From positions 186,001-250,000 of the forward strand of contig NZ_JAPEOX010000002.1 in NCBI RefSeq assembly GCF_026340675.1: 64,000 nucleotides of DNA. The letters run 5' to 3'. Position 1 is the first letter of the stretch. Each line of letters begins with the position of its first letter. This DNA comes from Streptomyces sp. NBC_01264 (GTDB lineage: Bacteria; Actinomycetota; Actinomycetes; Streptomycetales; Streptomycetaceae). The notes under the pieces are model-generated. The model had not been told where the DNA came from and ran no database searches. It worked only from the letters and a program-made list of their open reading frames with translations. Below are positions 8,509 to 17,403 of this stretch, piece by piece. A program made the translations under genes and the position numbers.

Positions 8509-8820
8509 ACTCAGAGGAATTGGGCAGATGCCGTGAGCGACACAGGACAAGCAGCACCTCGATGGCCTCGGTGGCTTATTCACGAGGTTGCGGGAAGGGT
8601 CTGGGGGCTGCTTGAGGTGCGTGGCCCTCACCGCTGATACAGACGCGGAGGAGATTTCGCCGAGTCGCAGCCGGCGGCTGAACCTGACAGCGGACCCTCC
8701 CGTGGTGGATGGGTGAGTCGCAGTGGGTAGAAGCCTGCCGAGAGTTTTCCGTACTGCATCTGCACCGACGGGCGACGTGATAACTGTTGTCGGCCAGTGG
8801 ATGGACGTGGGGAGACAGTC
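8509..8820 (+). other. Non-coding stretch upstream of the asparaginase gene
   Basis: About 310 bases between element H and the asparaginase start. No recognisable reading frame or RNA was seen. The promoter of the asparaginase gene should lie here, but no clear -35/-10 pair could be assigned. Confidence 0.4.
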
Positions 8821-9777
8821 GTGCACGTGGTGGTGGCGGAGGTCTGGCGTGGCGACTTTCTGGAGTCGGTGCACCATGGAACGCTCCTTGCGGTCGGCCC
8901 GGATGATGAGACGGTGTTGAGCGTCGGCGAGGTGGACCGCCCGCTGTACCCCCGGTCGGCCAACAAACCCCTGCAGGCACTCGGCATGTTGCGCTCAGGG
9001 CTCGACCTGGACGGTGACTTGCTGGCGTTGGCCTGCGCCAGCCACTCTGGCGAAGCCTTTCACCTCGACGGGGTGCGCCGTATCCTTGCACGGGCGGGGC
9101 TCGACGCCGACGCGCTGCAGTGCGTCGCCGGGCTGCCTATCGGTGAAGCCGCGCTCCGTAGTCATCTTGCCGGCGGGGGTGGCCCCACCCGGCTGACGAT
9201 GAACTGCTCGGGCAAGCATGCGGCGATGCTCGCCACGTGTGTCGCCAACGGCTGGGACACTACGGCGTACCTGGATCCGTGCCATCCACTTCAGCAGGCC
9301 TTGCGTGCCACCATCGAGGACCTGACCGGTGAGAAGGTCTCCGCGACCGGTATCGACGGTTGCGGAGCCCCACTCTTCGCTTTTGGATACCGAGGCCTGG
9401 CAAGGGCGTTCGCCAAGTTGGCGACAGGCGCACCGGGTTCCCTGGAACGGCGCGTTGCCCAAGCGATGACCGAGCATCCCGAGTTCGTGGGCGGGACCGG
9501 CCGAGACGTGACCCGCCTCATGCGCGCACTTCCCGGATCGGTCGCCAAGGACGGAGCAGAAGGTGTCCTCGTGATGGCGTTGCCTGATGGGTCATGCATC
9601 GCTTTGAAGATCGCGGATGGCTCAGTCCGGGCCCGCCCTGTCGTCATGATCGCCGCGCTCCGGCATCTCGGCATCGCGGCCGAGACCAACCACACCCTCG
9701 CTGAGCTGGCAACGCCCCCCGTCCTCAAACATGGCCAGCCGGTCGGCGCCATACACCCAGCGCGCACACTTCAGTAG
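8821..9777 (+). CDS. L-asparaginase II family protein
   Basis: It resembles the Rhizobium-type asparaginases (PF06089), which hydrolyse L-asparagine to aspartate and ammonia in the cytoplasm. Conserved parts in order: 'SANKPLQALGML', 'ALACASHSGE', 'MNCSGKHAAMLATC', 'TGIDGCGAPLFAF' and 'PEFVGGTGRDVTRLM'. Length is about 318 residues, near normal. GTG 8821 was chosen because GGGGAG lies a proper distance upstream; the in-frame GTG at 8797 precedes that site. It stands alone with no linked transporter. Presence in an IS-rich arm suggests an accessory copy. Confidence 0.9.
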   Translation: MHVVVAEVWRGDFLESVHHGTLLAVGPDDETVLSVGEVDRPLYPRSANKPLQALGMLRSGLDLDGDLLALACASHSGEAFHLDGVRRILARAGLDADALQCVAGLPIGEAALRSHLAGGGGPTRLTMNCSGKHAAMLATCVANGWDTTAYLDPCHPLQQALRATIEDLTGEKVSATGIDGCGAPLFAFGYRGLARAFAKLATGAPGSLERRVAQAMTEHPEFVGGTGRDVTRLMRALPGSVAKDGAEGVLVMALPDGSCIALKIADGSVRARPVVMIAALRHLGIAAETNHTLAELATPPVLKHGQPVGAIHPARTLQ

Positions 9778-9860
9778 CCATTCACCCCTGGAGGCCTTAA
9801 AATACGGGGCTCAGGATTCGCGACCCTCGATCGCTAAGGCGATCCCGTTCGGATGGCCTG

Positions 9861-10013
9861 ATGAGTTCGACCGGCGCCCTGGTCACAACCTGGGACTGGA
9901 CAGGGCACGGCACCTCCCTGTGGTCGGGCAAGCCCTACGACCCCGGCTGCAACCTTCAGATCGCCGCCGTCCTGGCCGGCGACCTGATCGCCGCGTCGGC
10001 CCCGTTGGGCTGA
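9861..10013 (+). CDS. Small ORF of unknown function (50 aa), possibly a gene remnant
   Basis: ATG 9861 to TGA 10011-10013 encodes a 50-residue peptide with a Trp/Gly-rich start ('TTWDWTGHGTSLWSGKPYD') and a hydrophobic end. There is no convincing ribosome-binding site and no family was recognised. It sits just before another orphan frame and may be part of the same decayed gene. Confidence 0.3.
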   Translation: MSSTGALVTTWDWTGHGTSLWSGKPYDPGCNLQIAAVLAGDLIAASAPLG

Positions 10014-10042
10014 TCACAATCAATTCGGAATGACTCGTCTAG

Positions 10043-10480
10043 CGCTACCGCTCGCCGCCCGAGGGCGAGCGGCTCGCCGTACGCAAGAGCAGTTGTGTCT
10101 ACGATGTCGCGCTCCGGCGCCGCATCGACCTGACCGCGGCCGACCCGAACGTCGAGGTGGACGTCGCACTCGCCCGCGTGATGAGTTCTGTGGAAGGCAA
10201 GCTCGATCATGTCCGCGGCTACTTCGAGTGGCTGCGCCCACAACCGGGCGACGACCGGCATCCAGATGAGGTTCTTACCCGATCAACGACAGCAGAAGAG
10301 TATTACAACGCGGCCGTCGAAGCCGGCGGCAGCGGCGTCGACACCCCCGTCCGCAATCGAGGCGACAAGGCCGCCTCGGCCTGGACTTCCACCGCGGGGC
10401 GTGCTGACATGTACACGGCTAGACCCACCCATTCCGGTTGTCGGGCCCCGCGCCGCCCGCTCCCATCCCCTGGAAGGTGA
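10043..10480 (+). pseudogene. Orphan open frame, probably a decayed gene
   Basis: An open frame runs from just after a TAG at 10040 to TGA 10478. Its first two thirds look protein-like, with acidic and aliphatic segments such as 'VEVDVALARVMSSVEGKLDH' and 'AEEYYNAAVEAGG'. The last third turns into low-complexity Arg/Pro sequence, as expected out of frame. There is no plausible start with a ribosome-binding site. Function unknown. Confidence 0.35.
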
Positions 10481-10482
10481 AC

Positions 10483-11133
10483 ATGAGATCAGCCACCACG
10501 CACCCACGATTACCGATCGTCCTCGCCCTCGTCCTCACCGCAGTCAGTGTCGCGGCCACATCGGCCACGTCGGGCTCCACTGCCGAGACGCCCGTGGACT
10601 TCGCCTGCCAGGCAAAGCCGCCGATCGTCGGACCGCAGGCCTTTGCCATCCCTGCCGGCGTGACCGCAACCGCTCCTGACGCAGCCGCGGCGGGCAGCAC
10701 TTTCCCGGTGTCGCTGGCCACCGCCCCGATCACCGTGCCGGGAGGGGTCAACGGTTACACCGTACGGTCCATCAGCAACCTGAAGCTGAGCATGCCGATC
10801 CCGGCCAATGCAGTGCTGACCGGGAAGTCCTTGTCAGGCGGTTCCGGACTGGGATCGGGCGTCCCAAGTCTCACGACCAGCGGCAGCACCCTGCTCCTGA
10901 CAGTGCCCGGGCCGATCGGCGGCGGCCAGACCTTCACCCTGCCCGTCGTCCACCTGGACTTGACGGCGGGGGAAAAGGGCACCACCGTCAGTACCCAACT
11001 CGCCGGGAGCAGCTACTCGAACCCGGGCCTGACCTTCAACGCCAGCGTCCCGATCTTTGGCTTCCCCGTCAACGTGCCCACCGCCTGCTACCCGTCACCG
11101 AACCCAGTGCTCAGCAGCACGAATGTGAGCTGA
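10483..11133 (+). CDS. Secreted protein, 216 aa, possibly DUF6801-like
   Basis: ATG 10483 is preceded by GGAAGG at good spacing, which rules out the earlier in-frame start. A signal peptide ('LPIVLALVLTAVSVAATSA') precedes the mature start near 'AETPVDFACQAKPP'. The mature part is rich in Gly, Ser, Thr and Pro, with alternating polar/hydrophobic beta-type segments and a second Cys near the end ('VPTACYPSP'). The opening pattern resembles actinobacterial exported DUF6801-type proteins; this is a recollection of family pattern, not a search result. It is probably monocistronic. Confidence 0.7.
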   Translation: MRSATTHPRLPIVLALVLTAVSVAATSATSGSTAETPVDFACQAKPPIVGPQAFAIPAGVTATAPDAAAAGSTFPVSLATAPITVPGGVNGYTVRSISNLKLSMPIPANAVLTGKSLSGGSGLGSGVPSLTTSGSTLLLTVPGPIGGGQTFTLPVVHLDLTAGEKGTTVSTQLAGSSYSNPGLTFNASVPIFGFPVNVPTACYPSPNPVLSSTNVS

Positions 11134-11196
11134 CCCACAGCGCACCGCTGCTGCCCAGACGCCCCGTTCCGGGATGCCGTCACGCTGTCGGTGACG

Positions 11197-11228
11197 TGAT
11201 CGTTTGATGGTACGTCAGGGTGTGCCCC
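11197..11228 (-). repeat. IS6-type element end remnant
   Basis: TGATCGTTTGATGG at 11197-11210 is the reverse complement of the tail motif that follows the IS6-type fragments at 0.96 and 5.73 kb. 'CAGGGTGTG' follows, as in those copies. No IS6 coding sequence remains beside it. Confidence 0.5.
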
Positions 11229-12393
11229 GGGCCCGGCACCACAACCGTGAGTCGTGGCCGCCAGCACGCTTCCGCGTTTCTCATCGACGCCACCGACAGC
11301 AACCCCGTGGAGGCCCCCGCTACGGAGGCATCGCCCGCAACTGACCCGGTCACCGCAGTAGGGCCGATCACCGAGGCCGCCGGCAAGCGCGCGAGATCCA
11401 TCACACGATCACCCTGATCAACCGCGAAGAGAAGAAGCCCGGTTACGAGATGCACGTCGAAGCCGGTGTCGCGTTCAACGCCCGGCACGAGCGGACCTCA
11501 CACCCCGGAGAACGGGCCACCGATCAGAGCATGGCCCGCACCCCTATGTGACGCCACCCACTCGGCCTCCGACCGAGGTGCCCGCCACCGCCCGAACCAC
11601 ACCCCTACCAGGCCCCGCCGCAGTCTGACAACCATCACACAATTACACCGGGTCACCGACTGACGGCATATCGAGGCTTCGGTTCTGAACGGCGACCGGC
11701 AAGGTCATGCCTTCGCAACAGGAGCCTCGATGCGTCCGTAGCAGCCCCCACCGACATCGTCACCACGCCGTGACCGGCTCATACGCCCACCCGCCAGGAC
11801 TTGGGAACGGCCCTGGATTTCCATCAGGCCGCGCTCGTGCATGCCGGTGGCGGCCAGGGCGCCATCGAAGAGATCAGGCAGACGGCGTAGGTACCACAAT
11901 CACTGCACGGGCGCGTATGACCGCGTCAGAGCACACAGATCCGCCACCAGGGCCTTGCGTATGGCGGTGAAGTGCTGGCACGCCTCCGGCGGAGTCATCG
12001 TGCCGTGCGAGGGTGGACACTTGGCGATGGCGTTCTCAACAGCACGTACTCCCCGGAGAGATACGACAGCAGGCCACGCCGCCATAACTATGGCCTGACC
12101 GTCGTCGCGGACGGATCAAGAGCAGCCCGCTTGGGGTGCTCAATCAAACGGCGGTGTGCGTTCACCACCGCAGGCACTGTCACGTTACCCATGTATGACA
12201 TGGCCGTCCCAAGAGATCATTCCGCTGAGCTGCCTGGGCTACCGCATCGAGCGAGAGAACTTTCGCCCCAGGCACCCGGGGCGTCCAAATTTTATGACGC
12301 GGACACGTCATCTTCGATAATGTGACAGTGTCGGCGCGGCTCTTCGCCCCGCGTCACAACGCCGCCGTACGTCGAGAAGAGGAGGAGCCTCAC
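11229..12393 (+). other. Gene-poor stretch with decayed sequence
   Basis: No gene was recognised in about 1.1 kb. A short piece at about 11390-11550 reads 'EIHHTITLINREEKKPGYEM' in one frame and looks like a decayed coding fragment of unknown family. AGCCTCGAT near 11728 repeats, inverted, the ATCGAGGCT near 11671. The last 150 bases are more A+T-rich and should hold the promoter of the phospholipase gene. Confidence 0.4.
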
Positions 12394-13473
12394 ATGATCA
12401 AGGTTCGCCGCGTTGCCTCACGGTCGGCAGTTCTGGCGGCCGTACTGGCCGGCCTGACCTTCGGCCCGGCCGTACCTGCCCTCGCTGACCAGACCACGGG
12501 ATACTCACACGACAGCAGTATCGGACTGACCTCCACCGACTGGATGGCCCGACTGCCCAACTCGACACTCCTGAGTGAAATATCCATCCCTGGCACCCAT
12601 GACAGTGGCGCTTCACTCTCCGGGGGAGACATTGCCCTCACGCAGTCGATGGACCTGGTGACACAGCTGAAGTCGGGGATCCGCGCCTGGGACATCCGGC
12701 TGGGAGACTCATCAGGCCGGCTGGTCGTCTATCACGGCATCGCACGACAAGGACAGGACTTCCAGAACGACGTACTCGGGGCTGCCGACGCCTTTCTCAA
12801 GGCGCACCCGACCGAGGTGATTCTGATGCGGGTCGCACAGGAGCAGCCCGCATCCGACTTTGCCGGCCGGGTGCACAGCTATGCGTCCGCGGACCCGCGC
12901 GTCTACCGCGGCCTCAGCGACAACCCGCCGTTGAGCGAAATCCGCGGCAAGATCGTCATCCTCCAGGACTTCCCTTCGCCTACCCGGGAGGGCATTCCCT
13001 GGGCCAACAGCGGCTGGTCTGTCCAGGACGACTACAACATGTCCAACAACTGGGACTTGGCCCGTAAATGGCGCGGCGTTGCAGCCCAGATGGACGCGGC
13101 AAGCTCCGGACCGGCCGCGAAATTTTATGTGAACTTCCTCAGTGCTTCGGGCGGGTCATTTCCGTATTTCGCTGCCAGCGGTCATTCCAGCCCAGGTACC
13201 GGTGCACCCAATCTACTGACCGGCTGGACACGAGGCATCATCAACTCATGCAGCTGGTCTGCCAATTGCATAAAGGAGTACTCCAGTGTGAACTGCTTCC
13301 TGGGCACGTGCTCGGTGGCTTTCCAGGGCGTGAACATGCTGGCTACCCAGAAGATCAATGAAGCCCAAAGCGTGCACCACCGCTACGGGATCGTCTACGC
13401 CGATTTTCCCGGCGCCGGGCTGATCCAGAGCGTCATCAACTCGAACGCCGGCCCTGTCACGACTACGTCTTGA
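12394..13473 (+). CDS. Secreted phosphatidylinositol-specific phospholipase C
   Basis: ATG 12394 follows GAAGAGGAGGAG. A signal peptide (residues 1-31, 'AAVLAGLTFGPAVPALA') indicates export. The PI-PLC X domain cleaves phosphatidylinositol to diacylglycerol and inositol phosphate. Both catalytic histidines are visible: 'SIPGTHDSG' (His about 69) and 'VVYHG' (His about 114), with 'AWDIRL' between them. The total of 359 residues fits the bacterial metal-independent type. The C-terminal Cys-containing stretch ('SCSWSANC', 'NCFLGTC') suggests two disulfides. The gene is alone, downstream of an A+T-rich leader. Confidence 0.92.
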   Translation: MIKVRRVASRSAVLAAVLAGLTFGPAVPALADQTTGYSHDSSIGLTSTDWMARLPNSTLLSEISIPGTHDSGASLSGGDIALTQSMDLVTQLKSGIRAWDIRLGDSSGRLVVYHGIARQGQDFQNDVLGAADAFLKAHPTEVILMRVAQEQPASDFAGRVHSYASADPRVYRGLSDNPPLSEIRGKIVILQDFPSPTREGIPWANSGWSVQDDYNMSNNWDLARKWRGVAAQMDAASSGPAAKFYVNFLSASGGSFPYFAASGHSSPGTGAPNLLTGWTRGIINSCSWSANCIKEYSSVNCFLGTCSVAFQGVNMLATQKINEAQSVHHRYGIVYADFPGAGLIQSVINSNAGPVTTTS

Positions 13474-13503
13474 CGCCGCCCCGTGGTCACGGGCACGCAG
13501 GGC

Positions 13504-14343
13504 TTAGAGGCCCTAACAGAAGCTGTTGATCATGTGACTTTCGGTCCGGCTGGTCGTTGGTCTGGCCGTGGGGAAAACGTCAGCCGCGACCGTGGATCGC
13601 GTCAGATGAACTGTGGCCGCTCATGAAGCCGTTGCTGCCCGAGCCGGCGCCGAAACAGGCGCAGGGGCGTCCTCGGGTGCCCGACCGGCAGGCACTGCGC
13701 GGGATCCTGTTCGTACTGCACACCGGGATCCAGTGGGAGTACCCGCCACAGGAGCTGGGCTTCGGCTCCGGCACGACCTGCCGGCGGCGCCTGACCGCCT
13801 GGAACGACGCCGGCCTGTGGGATCAACTGCCTGTGGTGCCGCTGAAGAAGCTGCGGGTCGCGAAGCAGGTGGACTGGTCGCGTGCGGTGATCGACTCCTC
13901 CACGTCAGGGCCGCCCGGCGCGGCCCAAAAGCGGGCCCGGCCCGGTCGATCGCGAACGTCCGGGCAGCAAGCACCACCTCATCGCCGACGGCCAGGGCAT
14001 CCCGCTCGCCGTCTCGCTGACCGGCGGCAACCGCAACGACGTCACCCAACTGATACCCCTGCCGAAGAAGATCCCGTCCGTCGCCCGCCTGGTCGGACGG
14101 CCCCGCAACCGCCCCGACAGCCTCCTCGGCGACCGCGGCTACGACCACGACCAATACCGCCGCCTGGCCTGGGCGCTGGGGATCCACCGCTGGGTCGTCG
14201 AGCGGACCATCGCCTTGCTCCACGGCTTCCGCCGGCTCCGGATCCGATGGGAACGACGCGACAACATCCACGAAGCCTTCCTCGGCCTCGCCACCTGCCT
14301 CATCACCCACCCACACGTCCAACGCCTTTGTCAGGACCTCTAA
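13504..14343 (+). mobile_element. IS5-family insertion sequence (C), defective
   Basis: The ends TTAGAGGCCCTAACAG (from 13504) and, inverted, TTAGAGGTCCTGACAA (to 14343) pair imperfectly. The copy is almost identical to the one at 29431-30190 but lacks about 50 bp that the other keeps ahead of the catalytic Glu region. The target duplication is unclear. Confidence 0.82.
13557..14343 (+). pseudogene. IS5-family transposase (element C), with frameshifts and an internal deletion
   Basis: The frame opens 'RPWIASDELWPLMKPLLPEP' and holds the first catalytic region near 'AVIDSS'. There it shifts frame (about 13900) and again at about 13945 before 'RPGSKHHLIADGQGIPLAVS' and 'LLGDRGYDHDQYR' (second Asp). 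A deletion then fuses 'WALGI' directly to 'HRWVVERTIALLHG' (Glu). It ends near 14340. Because both copies share the frameshifts, they predate duplication or reflect frameshifting; the deletion is private to this copy. Confidence 0.82.
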
Positions 14344-14507
14344 GTCGCCAAACTCGTTCCGACCGGGCCGCGCGGGGGTTTCGCAGGGGTGGGGCGGTTG
14401 CTGGGTTGTAAGTGTGGTGATTGTTTCAGTGGCGTGTTGATCACGTCGAGCGGCACGGCCGGAACGAGACTGGCCATCCCCCCAGTCACGAAGCAAGGCG
14501 AGAATCC

Positions 14508-14981
14508 ATGACCCCCACTGCAAAGCTTGGCCTGCCCATCCTCGCACTCGCGATTTCCGCTGCTGCGTCCGCAGGGCCCCTTGCCTACGCGGGCCAGGCC
14601 CCGCACTCCGAGGCATTCACGTTGATCGCGACAAAGACCGGCGAAACCCTGATCGACAGCGGCCAGCCCACAGGCATCGGCAACGTGTTCATCGGCACCT
14701 CGAGCTTCGCCCGCGGCCATGACAGCGACTACGGAACCGGCTCAGCGCTCTGCACGAACGTATCCGCCGAGGGCGCGAAGCTGTGCTCGGGAACCTACGA
14801 ACTTCCCGACGGGCAGATCACCTGGCAGCGCGGCCAGCCACCCGTCGACGCCCCGCCCACCGGATTCGACGCCGCCATCACGGGTGGCACCGGCAAGTAC
14901 TCCACCGCCCGTGGCTACATCCACGTAATCGTCCCCTCCAGGGAGGGGCCGACGGAGGAGACCGTGTACCTCCAGCACTGA
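14508..14981 (+). CDS. Secreted AOC-barrel (allene oxide cyclase-like) protein
   Basis: ATG 14508 with upstream AAGGCGAG. A signal peptide ('LPILALAISAAASAGPLAYA') precedes a beta-barrel domain of about 125 residues. Family-like blocks are 'CSGTYELPDGQITWQ' and 'AAITGGTGKYSTARGYIHV', matching exported actinobacterial allene oxide cyclase/dirigent-like barrels. Two Cys may pair. Such proteins bind or cyclise small hydrophobic molecules in plants; the bacterial role is not known. It stands alone, just after a defective IS5-type copy. Confidence 0.8.
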   Translation: MTPTAKLGLPILALAISAAASAGPLAYAGQAPHSEAFTLIATKTGETLIDSGQPTGIGNVFIGTSSFARGHDSDYGTGSALCTNVSAEGAKLCSGTYELPDGQITWQRGQPPVDAPPTGFDAAITGGTGKYSTARGYIHVIVPSREGPTEETVYLQH

Positions 14982-15031
14982 CCATTCAGTTGTAGATCGG
15001 TGGGTCCGCTGCAGTTGGGCGCTCGGTTGAT

Positions 15032-15070
15032 GGGGGTGGAGGCCGTCCGGTTGGCCGGGGGGCCTCCCCC
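15032..15070 (+). terminator. Hairpin after the AOC-barrel gene
   Basis: GGGGGTGGAGGCC and GGCCTCCCCC form a G+C-rich stem with a small bulge about 50 bases after the gene's stop. A Rho-independent-like terminator without a strong U-run, as is common in actinomycetes. Confidence 0.5.
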
Positions 15071-15147
15071 TGAGTGGTGGGCACGCTGCTACTGGATCTT
15101 GATTGATCCGGAGGAAGCGAGAAGACCGCCTTGATGAAGCGGATCAC

Positions 15148-15180
15148 CTTTCGAAGCGGTGGCGGCCAGCGGTCATCAGG
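15148..15180 (-). pseudogene. IS6-family transposase sliver
   Basis: The minus strand encodes 'LMTAGRHRFER', identical in pattern to the C-terminal IS6 segment at 5.6 kb. Only about 11 codons remain, directly joined to an IS630-type fragment. Confidence 0.6.
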
Positions 15181-15189
15181 CGTCGGTGG

Positions 15190-15542
15190 TTGAACCTGCT
15201 GGCCGCAGTCTTGTCACGCTGGTTCCGGAGGGGCACTCGGTCATGGAGGTGTCGCGGCGGCTGCGGATCGCTCCGGATACGGTCCGCACCTGGCGGCGGC
15301 GCTTCCTCGAGCACGGCCTGGACGGTTTCGGAGACGAGCCACGGCCCGGCGTCCCCCGAAAGATCACCGACGCTGATGTCGAGCGGGTGATCGTGAAGAC
15401 GCTGGAGGAGACGCCGAAGAACGCGACGCACTGGTCGACGAGGTCGATGGCCGCGGCCACGGGGATGTCGCAGTCGACGGTATCGAGGATCTGGCGGGCG
15501 TTCGCGCTGGCCCCGCACCGCTCGCAGACGTTCAAGCTGTAG
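15190..15542 (+). pseudogene. IS630-family transposase, N-terminal fragment
   Basis: The helix-turn-helix half of an IS630-type transposase: 'GHSVMEVSRRLRIAPDTVR' and 'WRRRFLEHGLDGFGDEPRPG', then a second HTH ('[20 protein letters not shown]'). It stops at 'SQTFKL', just where the DDE catalytic domain should begin. There is no credible start, because the left end merges with an IS6 sliver. Inactive remnant. Confidence 0.8.
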
Positions 15543-15832
15543 CCGACGGCAACAGTGACCCACCGCTCGCCGACCGGACCCAGCTGCCCGGCCGCTGCCG
15601 CTGCCGCTCCTCCGCCGGTCCGCAAGCCGGGCGTGGCGAGCATCCAGGAGCCCCGGGACCAGCCCGGGGCCTGCGGTCGGATCGTGGCCCTGCGCGTTCG
15701 GCTGCCCCGTCCGTTGGCCGAACGGGAGCCGGAACTCGAGCCGGAGAATGTGTAATGGAGGCATCGGACACCGGCGGAATCCGGGGATGTTTCCCCACGC
15801 CGGTTCCCCCATCCTCAACGAGTGGAAAAGCA

Positions 15833-16072
15833 ATGCCTGCAGGAACAGTGAAGTGGTTCAACGATGAAAAGGGTTTCGGGTTCATCGCCCCAGAGAACGG
15901 TAGCGCCGATGTCTTTGTTCATCACAGCGCCATCATCGCCAAGGGTTTCAGGACGCTCAATGAGGCGGACCGGGTGACCTTCGACGTGGAGAAGGGCCCG
16001 AAGGGCCTCCAGGCCGTGAACGTGGTCGTCACTCCCCTTGTCCGGGCCGACGGTCCCATCCCCCGAGGCTGA
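15833..16072 (+). CDS. Cold-shock domain protein (CspA family), 79 aa
   Basis: A single cold-shock OB-fold that binds single-stranded RNA/DNA. RNP1 is 'KGFGFI' and RNP2 is 'DVFVHHSAI'; the start '[14 protein letters not shown]' is canonical. ATG 15833 was chosen because it begins the domain; the upstream site GGAAAAG is modest. The C-terminal tail past 'LQAVNVVV' is slightly longer than usual (about 12 residues). Csp mRNAs often use their leader for regulation; the roughly 290 bases upstream hold no other gene. Confidence 0.93.
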   Translation: MPAGTVKWFNDEKGFGFIAPENGSADVFVHHSAIIAKGFRTLNEADRVTFDVEKGPKGLQAVNVVVTPLVRADGPIPRG

Positions 16073-16564
16073 CTGCCTCGCCAGGCTCCACCCCGGAATC
16101 CTGGCACCCTCAAGCGACCCCGCCGCTGGCGTGACGATCCGTTCGTCGCGACGACGACGGGGTCCGGGTCGTTCAGCCACTGAACTGGATCGGGCGTATT
16201 CACGTCGCCGGAGGTCACTGGCCCGGCTCGTGCACGCCCGCAGCCACGACCGAGACCCGAAGGCCTCGTCCAGCACTCCAAAACCCTGATCACCTGGGCC
16301 GCAGTCACCCTCCGGACCAGGCGAATCGAGCTCCGGGTCATGCACCCCTCGATCGAGCCGATTCATCGCGGCGGCTGTCTCGCGCTCCGCCTCACAGGAG
16401 GGCCGTGAGGGCTGCAGCCAACTGGCGCCGTTCCCTCCCCCGGCAAAAGGGCCGATCGGAGGGCCGACCCGCCTGCCTGACCGGGCCAGGATGGAGCGGA
16501 GAGTACGTGCAATGCCGCGTGCCTCCGACCTACCCTCCACGTCCGCTCTCCCGCGAGGACTCTC
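16073..16564 (+). other. Intergenic stretch, nothing recognised
   Basis: Neither strand gives a convincing gene in about 490 bases; open frames here are Arg/Pro/Ser-rich shadows. No repeat or RNA structure stood out. Confidence 0.4.
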
Positions 16565-17167
16565 ATGGCTTCTCTCCGCCGCCTGGTGACACTCTTCACC
16601 GTTGCCCCCGTGACCGCCGGCACTGTAGCCGCTCTCCTGGCCTGCGCCCCGCCCCCCGCAACCCCTGCCCACCACGGACGCGCACCAGCAGGCCACGCAG
16701 CACCCGTCCAAGCAGGTGCAGCATCGGCATCAGCTTCAAAGCCCTCATCCCAGCCGCAGCTGACGGACAGGCGCACCGGTCGGATACTGAACCGCCTGGT
16801 CACCCTCAGTGCCGAGAAGGTCTCACTCGACGTCTGCCTCCCCTTCCAAGCGCCCAAGAAGCCTCTGCTGGGCGGGTTTCCGGGGGGGTTCACCCCGTCG
16901 GCCAGCCTCAACGCCAAGGGGGAAACGCACAAAGACCTGCGAACCCTTTGCACCACCTACGAGGCCCGGTGGAACGCCAACGACGCCAGGCTGAGGCCGG
17001 TCGCCCTACAGGCACGCCCCATCCTCTCCACCCCCGAGGGCAAGAAGGCACTTGAGCCGGTCATGGACCACGTCGCCAAGGAGTTCCACTTCAACGGGGC
17101 GCAGAGGGACGCGCTCCCCTTCGCCGTAGCCGTCGCGACCGGTGTCACCATCGTCCCGGTCGGCTGA
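16565..17167 (+). CDS. Putative lipoprotein of unknown function, 200 aa
   Basis: ATG 16565 with GCGAGGA upstream. The N-terminus 'LRRLVTLFTVAPVTAG' followed by 'LLACAPPP' has a lipobox-like LLAC, so Cys about 27 may be lipidated. After a Pro/Ala/Ser-rich linker comes a folded region of about 130 residues with two Cys ('DVCLPFQ', 'RTLCTTYEARW') and an amphipathic end. No family was recognised. Membrane anchoring is inferred from the lipobox only. Confidence 0.65.
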   Translation: MASLRRLVTLFTVAPVTAGTVAALLACAPPPATPAHHGRAPAGHAAPVQAGAASASASKPSSQPQLTDRRTGRILNRLVTLSAEKVSLDVCLPFQAPKKPLLGGFPGGFTPSASLNAKGETHKDLRTLCTTYEARWNANDARLRPVALQARPILSTPEGKKALEPVMDHVAKEFHFNGAQRDALPFAVAVATGVTIVPVG

Positions 17168-17403
17168 CCAGTCCTTCGGCCAGGGCCGTAGCCCCAGAAC
17201 GACAGCTCGCTTCCCGGCCCGAGTGGTGAATCCCGCCCTGAGGACGAACCCCGCTGTGGCGCGGCGTCGACGGCTGGTGTCCAGAGCCCCGTCCGCGACG
17301 GTGCTGTCCGCGTCGCGAAGTGACCGCCTGCACCTCGGTGCGGGTCAGCAGTCCCCGGGCGGCCCGAGCGGCGGCGGGCACAGGTGCGCCGTACGGTGGC
17401 AGG

